The notes beneath the pieces were generated by a model that was not told the DNA's origin, ran no database searches, and was given only the letters and a program-made list of their open reading frames with translations. Shown here one piece after another: positions 34,798 through 44,533 of a stretch of 64,000 nucleotides of DNA. Origin of the DNA: Christensenellaceae bacterium (GTDB lineage: Bacteria; Bacillota; Clostridia; Christensenellales; Christensenellaceae); the NCBI GenBank assembly GCA_022846035.1, contig AP025580.1:434001-498000 (forward strand), read 5' to 3'. Each line of letters opens with the position of its first letter. Within the stretch, counting starts at the first letter, position 1. The position numbers and the translations under genes were made by a program.

Positions 34798-35544
34798 GTG
34801 GAGCCGATCATCGCAGCGAGAAATCTGAAAAAAATTTACCGTATGGGCAATGCGAAAATCCATGCGCTGGACGGCGTGGATATTAATGTAATGCCCGGGG
34901 AAGTGTGCGCGATCGTAGGTACGTCGGGGAGCGGGAAATCAACGCTTCTTTCGTTACTCGCGGGGCTTGAGCACCCGACGTCCGGTAAGATATTCATCAA
35001 GAAAAAACCTACGTATAAGATGAATGAAAAGGAGCTGGTCGATTTCAGGCTGCAGCACATTGGTTTTGTGTTCCAGTCTTTTAATTTGATGCCGACCATG
35101 AGCGCGGCGGAGAATGTGGCCCTGCCGCTTATGTTTCGTGGAGTCAGCCGCCAAAAGAGGATGAAGACGGCCAAAAAGCTCCTGATTGAAATGGGATTAA
35201 AGCAACAATTGAACCATCTTCCAAGCCAGCTCTCGGGCGGCCAACAGCAGCGCGTGTCTATTGCGCGCGCGATCATTTCGCAGCCGGAGATCATTTTCGC
35301 AGACGAGCCGACGGGCAACCTTGATTCCGTGACCGCGACGCAGATCATGGACATAATGTGCCAGGCGGCAAAAAAGCGCGGCGCGACTTTGCTTTTCGTG
35401 ACGCATGATCCGCAAAAAGCGGAATATGCGGACCAGATCATCCATATCATTGACGGAAAAGTAGCGAAGCGGGAAGCGCGCGGCGAGGTGACTGAAGCAA
35501 GGACCATCATAGAAGCAGAATTAGGAACACGAGGAGAGAATTGA
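34798..35544 (+). CDS. ABC transporter ATPase, MacB/LolD type
   Basis: A 248-aa ATPase. Walker A is GTSGSGKST, signature LSGGQQQRVSIARAI and Walker B IIFADEPTGNLDS, the last diagnostic of the MacB/LolD/FtsE class that drives extracytoplasmic mechanotransmission or export. GTG 34798 follows GGGGAGG by 6 bases; an upstream TTG lacks a site. The next gene begins one base after the stop. Confidence 0.92.
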   Translation: MEPIIAARNLKKIYRMGNAKIHALDGVDINVMPGEVCAIVGTSGSGKSTLLSLLAGLEHPTSGKIFIKKKPTYKMNEKELVDFRLQHIGFVFQSFNLMPTMSAAENVALPLMFRGVSRQKRMKTAKKLLIEMGLKQQLNHLPSQLSGGQQQRVSIARAIISQPEIIFADEPTGNLDSVTATQIMDIMCQAAKKRGATLLFVTHDPQKAEYADQIIHIIDGKVAKREARGEVTEARTIIEAELGTRGEN

Positions 35545-35545
35545 G

Positions 35546-37258
35546 ATGAAGAAACGGATCATAGTATTTGCAGTTGTGATCATGCTTGCGCTGGGGTGCA
35601 TGGTCTCGCCGGCGATGGCGGCGGTATCCGAAAGTAACAGGGGAACCGCGCTGCGGATCGATAACCAGACGCAGTATATGGGCATGGATTCCACCTATAA
35701 GGACGGATACAGTCCAACCGTTGCGGATAACCAAGCGAATATTATCCTGCCGCTTATTGCAAGCGGAGGGTCGCAGCAGGTAAAGGCGGGCGAACCCATC
35801 AATATTTCCGTCAATTTGGGCGATCCGCAAAAAGCGCCCTTTGTGTTTAACAATTATAATGAAAAGGTTACGCTGGAAAACAACAAACTGGCGGACGGAA
35901 CTGTAAATCCGGTAAAGTCTTACCTTGTTGACCTGAATCTGCCGCTCAGCGACAGCCGCTTAAACGGCAACTATCCTGTGGTAATCACCGCGAAATATCC
36001 GATTGCGGACGGAACGATCAAGATGCAGGAATTTACGGTCTTTGTAAAGATCATAGACGGCCAGGATCCCACCGATCCTGGGACGGAACCGACAACAGGA
36101 CCGACGGAACCCGTTACGCCTGAGGAGCCGAGCGGCGGAGATGCCGGTGGTGGAAGCGGCGGCCCGACTTCCCAGCCGAAAGTAATCATCAGCAATTACC
36201 AGATCAGTCCGGATCCGGTAAACGCAGGCGAAAAGTTTAGCGTACAGGTAACGCTTTTAAATACGAGCAAATCCGTAACGGTCAAAAATATCACGGTTAC
36301 ATTCAAGAGCCAGACGACAGACCTGATGCCGGGAGACAATACTAATACGGTATATGTCGAGAAAATCGCGCCGCAAAAAACGGCGGAGTTCAGCTTTACG
36401 ATGGCGGCGCGTGCAGACGCCAAGGCGGGACCGCAGAAAATCGATATTGCGATTGCCTATGAGGATAACCAGGCGGCGCAGCTTACCGCCGCCGATGAGA
36501 TCAGCGTAGAAGTACACCAGAAGATACGTCTCGAATACGATCCGCCGAAATTTCCCACCCAGTTATATATGGGAGATACGGCATCCGCAAGTCTGAATTT
36601 GTATAATAAGGGAAAAAATACATTATATAACGTGACCGTGACGCTCGACGTACCCGGGCTGACGCCCGAATCCAGTGCTTTTCTTGGGAATATGGAATCC
36701 GGTACGGCCAAAACGGCTGATATTTACGCTTCCGTAGCGCCTGATCCAAACGCGGGCATGGGCGGCGCTATGGGCGACTTTGCGGACGGGGAAGCGGCGG
36801 CTTATGATGCAAAAATAGCAGAAGAACAAGACGCGACTGTGATTGGCGGCGCGGATGCGCCGACTGGTATCTCCATATCGAGCGAAGAGATGGGCGGAAA
36901 AGAGGCGGCGGAGCAGATCGGCGGCGGGCTTTCTCCGGAGACAGGCGGCGGTGAGGACGCAATGATCCAGCCGGGACCGGTGGAGGGGAACTTTGTCGTT
37001 ACCTATGAGGATGAATACGGCGAGGAGTACGAAATCAAGGTGCCCGTTTCTACGGAACTTGTGCCCATGCCTGATTATGGCGACGGTATGGAGCCGGGAG
37101 AAGAATTTCCTGAGGAACCCCAGGGATTCCCGTGGTGGGGCTGGGTGATCATTGCGGGCGGCGCAGCGGCGGCCGTGATCATTGTCGTTGTGAAAAAGAA
37201 GAAGAAAAAGCGCGCTCAGGAGCTCGAGGAGGAAATGGACGACGATGACATTCTTTGA
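35546..37258 (+). CDS. Secreted CARDB/S-layer-like anchored protein of an ABC system
   Basis: A 570-aa protein. A signal peptide ends near AMAA (residue 26), beta-sandwich domains of the CARDB/COG1361 type follow (YQISPDPVNAGEKFSVQVTL near 215 and MGDTASASLNLYNKGKNTL near 345), with a Pro/Thr/Gly linker around 175-210. One C-terminal membrane helix (about 530-552) ends in a Lys-rich and then acidic tail. It takes the place of the periplasmic adaptor between MacB-type ATPase and permease. An inserted stretch DATVIGGADAPTGISIS (near residue 432) resembles a motif of sodium-pumping decarboxylase beta subunits. It overlaps the permease by 14 bases. Confidence 0.75.
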   Translation: MKKRIIVFAVVIMLALGCMVSPAMAAVSESNRGTALRIDNQTQYMGMDSTYKDGYSPTVADNQANIILPLIASGGSQQVKAGEPINISVNLGDPQKAPFVFNNYNEKVTLENNKLADGTVNPVKSYLVDLNLPLSDSRLNGNYPVVITAKYPIADGTIKMQEFTVFVKIIDGQDPTDPGTEPTTGPTEPVTPEEPSGGDAGGGSGGPTSQPKVIISNYQISPDPVNAGEKFSVQVTLLNTSKSVTVKNITVTFKSQTTDLMPGDNTNTVYVEKIAPQKTAEFSFTMAARADAKAGPQKIDIAIAYEDNQAAQLTAADEISVEVHQKIRLEYDPPKFPTQLYMGDTASASLNLYNKGKNTLYNVTVTLDVPGLTPESSAFLGNMESGTAKTADIYASVAPDPNAGMGGAMGDFADGEAAAYDAKIAEEQDATVIGGADAPTGISISSEEMGGKEAAEQIGGGLSPETGGGEDAMIQPGPVEGNFVVTYEDEYGEEYEIKVPVSTELVPMPDYGDGMEPGEEFPEEPQGFPWWGWVIIAGGAAAAVIIVVVKKKKKKRAQELEEEMDDDDIL

Positions 37259-38591
37259 TATTGCCCTGTTTGCGGCGTCCAACTTGTGGCGGCGTAAAAT
37301 GCGCACGTTCCTGACGGTCTTGGGCGTCATTATCGGCACGGCATGTATCGTAATTATGGTGGCGCTGGGGCTGGGCAACTTAGAGCAGTTCCAGGCGAAC
37401 ATCATGCAGAGCACCAATCTCACGCGGATACAGGTATCGCCGATGGGATCGGGGGAAAGCGCGAAACTGACGGACGCGAAGCTGAACCAGATGCGCGCGA
37501 TCCCGGGAGTGAAAAATGTCACCGGCGTGATCGGTATCCCGTCGTATATTGTAATGGGAAAATATAAAGCGGATACCTATCTTTATGCGGTAGACCCTGC
37601 GGCAATGGATTTCCAGTTCATGGAGGGGAGCATATTCTCGGATAGCAGCAATGTAGAGCTGATCGTGGGTTCGAATGCGCGCCAGAATTTTATAGACCCG
37701 AATGAATCGTCGGATATGTACGGCGGCATGGCGTACGGCGGTTATGCGGTCGCGGTAAGTGTGGACGGCGAGGAATACCAGGAACCGACAGGGCCGGATG
37801 TGGACTGGGTGGGGATGAACGTGAAATATTACCCAGGCGACGGTTACCGGATCGAAAATCCGGATCCATCAACGCCCGACCAGCCGATGCCCAAGGAATA
37901 CCGAGGCAAGATTACGGGAATCCTGGCGCAATCGGACAGCGAGCAGAGTTATAATATTTATATGAGTATTCCGGCGGCGAATATGCTCATCCGCGACAAC
38001 CGCAAGCTGATGGACCAATACGGCATCAAGGAGGGACAGTATTCCCAAGGATATGTCAACGCGGTGGATGTGGACGCGGTAGCGGACGTGCTGACAGCTA
38101 TCAAGGAAATGGGCTTCCAGGCGTACAGCGATACCGAATGGATCACGCAAATGCAGGAGGAACAGGCGCGCCAGCAGGCGCAGCTCATTGCCATCGGTCT
38201 GATTTCGCTGCTTGTTTCCGCGATCGGTATCGCGAATACCATGCTGGCCAGTATCCTGGAGCGCAGCAGGGAAATTGGCGTGATGAAAGTCATCGGCCTG
38301 TCTATTGGAAAAATCAACCTGATGTTTTTGGTCGAAGCCGCGATGATCGGACTTTTAGGCGGCCTTATTGGCCTGGGGATCAGCTTTATCCTTGCCGCAA
38401 TCGTGAACACAGGCGGCGGAGCCGACTTTGTGGGCGCATATTTTTCGAGCGGGGTACAGCTCGTCATTCCGTGGTGGCTGGGGCTTGGGGCCATTGGCAT
38501 AGCGGTAGGCGTAGGGATCGTATCGGGCATCTATCCGGCGCGAAAAGCGACCAAGATGAGCCCCTTAGAAGCGATCAGGAGTTCGAATTAA
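37245..38591 (+). CDS. MacB/FtsX-type ABC permease
   Basis: A 448-aa protein with one N-terminal helix ([20 protein letters not shown]), a large extracellular MacB-PCD-like domain (residues about 50-305), and three C-terminal helices including [22 protein letters not shown], ending in [16 protein letters not shown], the usual MacB tail. It works with the ATPase at 34798 and the anchored protein at 35546. Confidence 0.92.
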   Translation: MTFFDIALFAASNLWRRKMRTFLTVLGVIIGTACIVIMVALGLGNLEQFQANIMQSTNLTRIQVSPMGSGESAKLTDAKLNQMRAIPGVKNVTGVIGIPSYIVMGKYKADTYLYAVDPAAMDFQFMEGSIFSDSSNVELIVGSNARQNFIDPNESSDMYGGMAYGGYAVAVSVDGEEYQEPTGPDVDWVGMNVKYYPGDGYRIENPDPSTPDQPMPKEYRGKITGILAQSDSEQSYNIYMSIPAANMLIRDNRKLMDQYGIKEGQYSQGYVNAVDVDAVADVLTAIKEMGFQAYSDTEWITQMQEEQARQQAQLIAIGLISLLVSAIGIANTMLASILERSREIGVMKVIGLSIGKINLMFLVEAAMIGLLGGLIGLGISFILAAIVNTGGGADFVGAYFSSGVQLVIPWWLGLGAIGIAVGVGIVSGIYPARKATKMSPLEAIRSSN

Positions 38592-38604
38592 AGCAAAACA
38601 AATC

Positions 38605-38637
38605 AAATCCCCCGATTTTTGTGATCGGGGGATTTTT
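38605..38637 (+). terminator. Terminator of the MacB-like operon
   Basis: AAATCCCCCGAT and ATCGGGGGATTT, a 12-bp stem followed by TT. Confidence 0.92.
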
Positions 38638-38734
38638 AATACGCGAAAACAGTTTAATTTTGGCTGTTTATGGTATCAATAAAGTATCGGAAGAACAATC
38701 GCGTATAAAAACCAAAGAAAGCGAGGGAATGGAT

Positions 38735-39775
38735 ATGTATAACCAGAAGATTCGTGCAGTGCAGTACGGATGCGGAAAAATGGCAAAGTACACAGTGCGG
38801 TATTTGTATGAAAAAGGTGCGGAGATCGTAGGGGCGATCGATGTGAACCCTGACATTGTCGGAATGGACGTGGGGGAGTGGGCAGGCCTCGGTGTACGTC
38901 TTGGCGTACCCATCCGCAGCGATGCCGACGCGGTACTGGATGAGTGCGACGCGGATATTGCCATTATGACCCTGTTCAGCTTCATGGACGATATGTACGA
39001 GCATATCGAACGCTGCGCCCTGCGCGGCATCAACGTCGTTACCACCTGCGAAGAAGCCATTTATCCGTGGACGACGTCTCCAGCGATCACTAACAAGCTG
39101 GACGTGCTTGCCAAGGAGACGGGATGTACCATTGTGGGCACGGGTATGCAAGATATTTATTGGATCAATATGATCGCTTGCGTAGCGGGCGGCGTACACC
39201 GTATCGACAGGATCGAAGGGGCAGTCAGCTATAACGTGGAAGATTACGGCCTTGCGCTGGCGCAGGCGCATGGCGTGGGTTTGACAGCAGACGAATTTGA
39301 AAAGCAACTTGCGCATCCGGAAGTTTTGGAGCCGAGCTATGTATGGAATTCCAATGAATCGCTGTGTGCGAAGATGGGATGGACGATCAAATCGCAGACG
39401 CAGAAAAGCGTGCCATATTTTTATGACAGCGACCTTTATTCGGAAACGATGGGAGCAACCATTCCCAAGGGCAACTGCATCGGCATGAGCGCGGTCGTGA
39501 CGACGCAGACGCATCAGGGACCGGTGATTGAAACGCAGTGCATCGGCAAGGTATATGGACCGGACGACGGCGACATGTGCGACTGGAAAATATTCGGCGA
39601 ACCGGATACGGCATTTTATGTGACCAAGCCCGCAACGGTGGAGCATACCTGCGCTACGGTCATAAACCGTATCCCGACGATTCTGAATGCGCCGGCAGGA
39701 TATGTGACGGTGGACCAGCTGGAGCCGGTGGAATATCTTTCCTATCCGATCCAGATGTATGTGGATGAATTCTAA
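38735..39775 (+). CDS. Dihydrodipicolinate-reductase-like amino acid dehydrogenase
   Basis: A 346-aa protein. The N-terminal NAD(P) motif is [16 protein letters not shown], and the central part resembles the dihydrodipicolinate reductase N-domain group that includes 2,4-diaminopentanoate dehydrogenase of ornithine fermentation. No other ornithine-degradation gene is nearby, so the substrate is uncertain. ATG 38735 follows GAGGG by 7 bases; ATG 38729 is too close to it. Confidence 0.72.
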   Translation: MYNQKIRAVQYGCGKMAKYTVRYLYEKGAEIVGAIDVNPDIVGMDVGEWAGLGVRLGVPIRSDADAVLDECDADIAIMTLFSFMDDMYEHIERCALRGINVVTTCEEAIYPWTTSPAITNKLDVLAKETGCTIVGTGMQDIYWINMIACVAGGVHRIDRIEGAVSYNVEDYGLALAQAHGVGLTADEFEKQLAHPEVLEPSYVWNSNESLCAKMGWTIKSQTQKSVPYFYDSDLYSETMGATIPKGNCIGMSAVVTTQTHQGPVIETQCIGKVYGPDDGDMCDWKIFGEPDTAFYVTKPATVEHTCATVINRIPTILNAPAGYVTVDQLEPVEYLSYPIQMYVDEF

Positions 39776-39848
39776 AGAATACTGGTAAAACGCCCGATGA
39801 AAAATGCCGGGCGGTAAACATTGCTGGATCAAAACCATATGACAATAA

Positions 39849-39882
39849 AACCCTGTTTGCGGTGGCAAGCAGGGTTATTTTT
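39849..39882. terminator. Terminator between convergent genes
   Basis: AACCCTG and CAGGGTT enclose TTGC-GGTG-GCAA, with T residues after it. It reaches the 3' end of the EndoQ-UvrD gene. A smaller CGCCCG/CGGGCG hairpin precedes it near 39790-39813. Confidence 0.8.
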
Positions 39883-42800
39883 AGAAAAATCCAAGCTGCT
39901 TTACGGCGTTCTTTTTGTGCGCGAAAGCAGGTGCTTCGATTATGCTTTGCTTGGGAAAACCATTTAAAAACGGCGACGGTTCCTGTTTATCCGCCAGCAA
40001 GACGAGCTCATTCTGCGCGCGTGTCAAGCCTACGTAAAACAGCCTGCGTTCTTCCTCTAAATCACTTTTATGCTTTTCATTGCAGAAAGGGATCGTTCTT
40101 TCGTTTACGCCGCACAGAAACACCACGGGGAATTCAAGACCCTTAGAGGCATGCAGTGTCATCAGCGTGACCGCGTCTGACGTATAGGCTTTATGTCCGC
40201 TGCGGCGCACGTCACCCTCCTTGCCCAGAGTGAGGTTTTTAAGGAATTCATCCATGCGTTCGTGCAGCACGGCTGTGTTGATCAGACGCTGGAGCGGCTG
40301 GGGAAGTGCTTCGAAATCCTGCTCGCCTACCCACATGGAAAGCAGGGCTTCGGGCGATTCCCTCCTGAGGAGCGGCGCAAATTTTTCGAGCATATCGGCA
40401 TTTTTGCTTTCGCCTAATTCGCGCAGTAAACAGGTGAGGCTGGCAATGCATTGTTTTCCCGCGCCGTATTTTTCCAAGACTGCTTGCATGGATGCAGGCG
40501 GAACGCTTGCCGATTTTAAGTATGTCGTCAGCGAGACGCAATCCTTTGGATTGCACAAAAAACGGAAAAACGCTAAAGCGCCCATCACCCGACGGTCGGA
40601 AAGACTGTCATCCCTGCCGGCCACCACATAGGGAACGCCTTCCTTTTTCAGGCATTCTTCGATAATTTCCGACTGGCGGTGCGTGCGGTACAAGACTGCA
40701 ATATCGCCAGGGCCGTATTGCGCGTCCGTATGCTTTTTGGATTTGGCATGCGCGGCCAGCATATCTACGCCGCCTACCATGTGGTTGATCTCTTTTGCGA
40801 GGAATAAGGCCTCGGAAAAAGAGGAGTCCACCGTGAGTAGCCGCACAGCAGCGCCGCTTTCCCGCTTTGCCTCTAAAATTTTCTCGTTTCGCCCTATAGC
40901 GTGGAGCGCACAGTTGATGATTTGAGGCGTGGAGCGATAATTATCCTTTAAACGGATTTCATATACAGGGGCAAGGTCTTCGTGCAGCCGCGCAAAACAC
41001 TGGGCGTCGCTCCCGCGAAAGCCGTAAATAGACTGGTCGGGATCGCCTATTACAAAAAGATCCCCCTGTTTGTTCCACGCGCGGATCAGGCGGTATTGCA
41101 CAGGGTTTATATCCTGAAATTCGTCCACCAGCAAGTGGGAAAAGCGGGGCAGGAAAGCCTGCATTTTCGTGTCGCCGTCCTCAAATCTAGCGAGCGTATC
41201 CAATAAAATATCATCGAAATCCACAACGTTCAGTTGCCTGAGCCGGGCGCAATAGGCGTCGTATACCACGAGCGGCACGTCTCCGGCAGCTCCGTTCTTG
41301 ACGCGTGAAATTTCCGAGAGCGCCTCGCGCGGGCGCATGCTGCAGTTACATGCTTTCAGCACGTCGGAAAGCACGCTGAGCGCCGCGTTTTGGTCGATGA
41401 CGGTGATATTTTTATTCCATGCACAAAGCATGTCCAGGCAAATGGAATGGAAAGTGCCGATATGCATGGCCTTAACGATCTTTTTGTCGTGGAAATATTT
41501 GCCTAAACGTTCGCGCATCTCTGTGGCGGCTTTGTTGGTGAAAGTCACGGCGGTGATCTCCGCAGGATCGACGCCGCATTCCTCGATGAGGTAAGCGATA
41601 CGGCAGATAAGCGTACGCGTCTTGCCCGTGCCCGGACCGGCCAAAACGGCAACCGTAGGCTGCTTTGCACAGGCCGCCATCCATTGTTCGGCGTTTAATC
41701 CATAGGGATGGCCGGACATGATCTGCTCCGGCATATCGGAAACGGATGTTTCGCCGGACGTCTTTCGGACAGGAGAAAAAGGAGCCTGCCGTATGTTTTT
41801 TTCTTGTGCGCCGAACAGGCTCAGTTGACCTGCAAACAAGCTGCGCTCGTCCTTATTCATCACCAGGATTTTGCCGTATTCACCGTCGTAGCCGGGATGG
41901 ATTTCCACCTCGCCGCTACGAAGCCGCCGGATTCCTTCGGCAATGAAAGGGTCGGACGCCGCTTTAATATCCTCGATCGGCGCTTCGCGTAAAATATGCA
42001 GCTCCGGACCGAGCTTATGCAGAATATCCTCGTATTGGGCTTTGACTTTTTTGCTTGCCGTCGTCATCCCCATAGACGCCGCGATAACTTCCGGAAGGGG
42101 AACGATACTTTCAAAATGCTTGGCATTTTCCGGTTTAAAACCGGCTTCACGGTCGGCCAGTTCCACAACGCGATGGTAAACGCCCACCGTAATCCTGCGT
42201 CCGCACACAGGGCATTTGCCACCTGCAGCAATCGTTTCCTCGGGCGTGAGGCATACTTTGCAGTTTCTATGACCGTCGTTGTGGTATTTTCCTTCCTCTG
42301 GGAAAAATTCCAGTGTGCCGTAAAATTCATCCGTATCATGGCTTGCAAGCGCACGGGCGACCGACGGATAGGAAAGCCCTGTATTGAAAAGGTTCGCTTC
42401 GCGCGCGAGGTTCGCGGGGGAATGTGCGTCGGAGTTGGATACCATGGTGAAACGGTCGAGCGCAGACAGCCGCCAGTTCATGGGCGGATCGGAAGAAAGC
42501 CCCGTTTCCAGCGCATGAATATGCGGCGTCAGGTCTTCAAAGCATTCCTCTATCGTATCGAAGCCGGAATACGCCCCAAATAATGAAAAATGGGGAGTCC
42601 AGATGTGCGCGGGAATAAAAATAGCGTCAGGGCAGGTATCGAGCGTAATCTCCAACAGGTCATGGCTGTCAAGGCCGAGGATAGGCCGCCCGTCCGAATG
42701 AAGATTGCCGATCAGCTCTAAGCGGTGCGAAAGCGCCTCGCCTGCTTCCAGTGAAGGAAGCAGGATTACGTTATGAACCTTGCGGACCCTGCCGTTCTTT

Positions 42801-43081
42801 TTATAAATCGAACTGATTTCGCCGGAAATCACAAAACGGGGAGCAGGCGCGTCCCCAACTGTTTCCGCAATACGGAAGTCGTCCTTTAAACGGTAAAGGC
42901 CGTCTTCCGCCGGAACAAATTTTTCTTTCAATTCCTCCCGCCAGACAGGGTGGGTAAAGTCGCCCGTGCCGATGAGGTCAAGCCCCTTGCGGCGCGCCCA
43001 TAAATCAAGGTATTCAGGCATACACTCTTTGCTGGTAGCGCGGGAATATTTGGAATGGATATGCAGGTCCGCGATAAACAT
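39881..43081 (-). CDS. Endonuclease Q-UvrD helicase fusion
   Basis: A 1066-aa fusion. Residues 1-440 match endonuclease Q: PHP motif DLHIHSKYSRAT, GTGDFTHPVW, SNSDAHSP, and a four-Cys zinc site C274/C277 and C290/C293. EndoQ nicks 5' of deaminated bases or abasic sites in archaea and a few bacteria. Residues about 465-1066 form a UvrD/PcrA-type superfamily 1 helicase with Walker A GPGTGKT near 480, DEFQD near 652 and HASKGLEFPVVFL near 1000. ATG 43081 is preceded by AGGAG; upstream in-frame codons overlap the neighbouring gene. Cotranscribed with the small Cys protein 4 bases upstream. Confidence 0.85.
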   Translation of the reverse strand: MFIADLHIHSKYSRATSKECMPEYLDLWARRKGLDLIGTGDFTHPVWREELKEKFVPAEDGLYRLKDDFRIAETVGDAPAPRFVISGEISSIYKKNGRVRKVHNVILLPSLEAGEALSHRLELIGNLHSDGRPILGLDSHDLLEITLDTCPDAIFIPAHIWTPHFSLFGAYSGFDTIEECFEDLTPHIHALETGLSSDPPMNWRLSALDRFTMVSNSDAHSPANLAREANLFNTGLSYPSVARALASHDTDEFYGTLEFFPEEGKYHNDGHRNCKVCLTPEETIAAGGKCPVCGRRITVGVYHRVVELADREAGFKPENAKHFESIVPLPEVIAASMGMTTASKKVKAQYEDILHKLGPELHILREAPIEDIKAASDPFIAEGIRRLRSGEVEIHPGYDGEYGKILVMNKDERSLFAGQLSLFGAQEKNIRQAPFSPVRKTSGETSVSDMPEQIMSGHPYGLNAEQWMAACAKQPTVAVLAGPGTGKTRTLICRIAYLIEECGVDPAEITAVTFTNKAATEMRERLGKYFHDKKIVKAMHIGTFHSICLDMLCAWNKNITVIDQNAALSVLSDVLKACNCSMRPREALSEISRVKNGAAGDVPLVVYDAYCARLRQLNVVDFDDILLDTLARFEDGDTKMQAFLPRFSHLLVDEFQDINPVQYRLIRAWNKQGDLFVIGDPDQSIYGFRGSDAQCFARLHEDLAPVYEIRLKDNYRSTPQIINCALHAIGRNEKILEAKRESGAAVRLLTVDSSFSEALFLAKEINHMVGGVDMLAAHAKSKKHTDAQYGPGDIAVLYRTHRQSEIIEECLKKEGVPYVVAGRDDSLSDRRVMGALAFFRFLCNPKDCVSLTTYLKSASVPPASMQAVLEKYGAGKQCIASLTCLLRELGESKNADMLEKFAPLLRRESPEALLSMWVGEQDFEALPQPLQRLINTAVLHERMDEFLKNLTLGKEGDVRRSGHKAYTSDAVTLMTLHASKGLEFPVVFLCGVNERTIPFCNEKHKSDLEEERRLFYVGLTRAQNELVLLADKQEPSPFLNGFPKQSIIEAPAFAHKKNAVKQLGFF

Positions 43082-43085
43082 ACGC

Positions 43086-43286
43086 TTACTCCTGTTCTTC
43101 GCGTGCGACGAAGTGATCGCATTGGCACTTTTCGCCCGTGAGCATATCCGGATCGATGTCGCCGTAAATCTGGCACGAACGAATTTCCGGCATGCCCGGG
43201 GCAAACGTCAGTACGCCGTAATGAACACAGTTAAAGCAAAGCACGTTTTCTTCATTGATATAATTTTGTTTCAGTTGGATTCCCAT
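43086..43286 (-). CDS. Small five-cysteine protein upstream of EndoQ-UvrD
   Basis: A 66-aa protein, start chosen at ATG 43286 because AAAGGG is 8 bases before it. Cysteines are C17-x2-C20, C38 and C54-x-C56 followed by H58, a pattern fit for zinc or an iron-sulphur cluster. I do not recognise the family. Four bases separate it from the EndoQ-UvrD start, so the two are almost certainly co-translated and it may be a cofactor or regulator of that enzyme. Confidence 0.65.
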   Translation of the reverse strand: MGIQLKQNYINEENVLCFNCVHYGVLTFAPGMPEIRSCQIYGDIDPDMLTGEKCQCDHFVAREEQE

Positions 43287-43512
43287 ACAGTTTTCCCTTT
43301 CATCGCCGCATGGCGGCGCGCCGTGGGGCATAGAATCGATATAGTCTCATTATATCGTTTTCCGGAAAGAATAGAAAGCCGCGCGGACGGATTTTTCGCG
43401 GCGGAGCAAAAAAATTGGGTAAGGAATTACCATAGGTTTCCGCTGGGGCGGTGTTACAATGGCGGTAGGAAAGAAAATATGACTTTTCCAAACAAAAAGG
43501 AGGGATCGGAAG

Positions 43513-44394
43513 ATGGAAGTAAAAATATCAGAAGTGCGTGCGAACGGCTATACGTTCCGGTGCCGTTCCTGCGGGATGGAGAACAGCGGGGATTTGGTTG
43601 TCTTTTTGCACGGCTTTCCGGAAAGCTCTATCATGTGGCAAACGCTGATGCTCAGGCTGGCGGAAATGGGGTACCGCTGTTTCGCGCCTGATCAGCGGGG
43701 GTTCAGCGCGGGCGCGCGGCCCGAGGGATTGGAACATTATACGCACAAAAAGCTGCTGACGGACGTTTTGGAGATGACAGGGACTCTGAAACACGCGGAC
43801 AGATTTCACCTTGTAGGACACGATTGGGGCGCGATCGTGGGTTGGAACATCGTCATGACCGCGCCGAAAAAAGTGATTTCATTTACGGCGATGGCGGTGC
43901 CGCATACGGCGGCGTTCAGTTACTGCGTCGCAAACGACGAACAGCAGCACCGGCTCAGCCAGTATATTTTTGAATACGCGCCGGAAGACGAGCCGGAGGA
44001 GCGGCTGGGCGCGAACGAATGCGCGTTCCTGAAAAAGGCGAAGTGGGACGGGTTCGATTCATCGCTGATCGACGAATACATGACGATTTTTGGGAAAAAA
44101 GAGGGGCTGACCGCCACGCTGGCGTGGTACCGCTCCTGTCTGCTGCACCTGAAAACGCACGAGGAAAACCGCATGCCGGACAACCTCGAGGTGCGTACAC
44201 CCACGCTGCTTTTGTACGGCAGATACGACCCGGCCGTGGGCAACCGCGCCTGCGATATGACGGAACAGTATATGAAAGGGTATTACCGCTTCGTCCCCAT
44301 GCGTTGCGGTCATTGGATGATCGAGAACAACGAGGAGGAATGCACAAAGGAGATCGTCAACCACATTGAGAAATTTTCCAGCGAAAGGAAATGA
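43513..44394 (+). CDS. Alpha/beta hydrolase, epoxide-hydrolase-like
   Basis: A 293-aa protein. Motifs are HGFPESS (oxyanion region), GHDWGAIVGW with the nucleophile aspartate near residue 112, and a late CGHWMIENN histidine. The HGFPE plus GHDWG pair is typical of epoxide hydrolases and haloalkane dehalogenases. No signal peptide. An upstream inverted repeat GGTAA-GGAA-TTACC at 43418-43431 could be an operator. The ribosome site is AAGGAGGG. Confidence 0.82.
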   Translation: MEVKISEVRANGYTFRCRSCGMENSGDLVVFLHGFPESSIMWQTLMLRLAEMGYRCFAPDQRGFSAGARPEGLEHYTHKKLLTDVLEMTGTLKHADRFHLVGHDWGAIVGWNIVMTAPKKVISFTAMAVPHTAAFSYCVANDEQQHRLSQYIFEYAPEDEPEERLGANECAFLKKAKWDGFDSSLIDEYMTIFGKKEGLTATLAWYRSCLLHLKTHEENRMPDNLEVRTPTLLLYGRYDPAVGNRACDMTEQYMKGYYRFVPMRCGHWMIENNEEECTKEIVNHIEKFSSERK

Positions 44395-44400
44395 ACGGGC

Positions 44401-44435
44401 AAAAAGATCCGCCATCGGTCGGATCTTTTTTTGCG
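44401..44435 (+). terminator. Terminator after the epoxide-hydrolase-like gene
   Basis: AAAAAGATCCG and CGGATCTTTTT around an 8-base loop, followed by TT. Confidence 0.9.
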
Positions 44436-44533
44436 CCTCTTCGCGCCGCTTTTCGCGGATGACCCGTTGCGTCCAGCCGACGTTTGCGGTAAGATATTCT
44501 TATATTGTTAATAAACGCATATGGGGGCAGAAT

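Noticed and set aside
38654-39868. A 404-codon minus-strand frame opposite the dehydrogenase gene
   Set aside because: Shadow of a conserved gene; histidine- and arginine-rich composition and no family motif.
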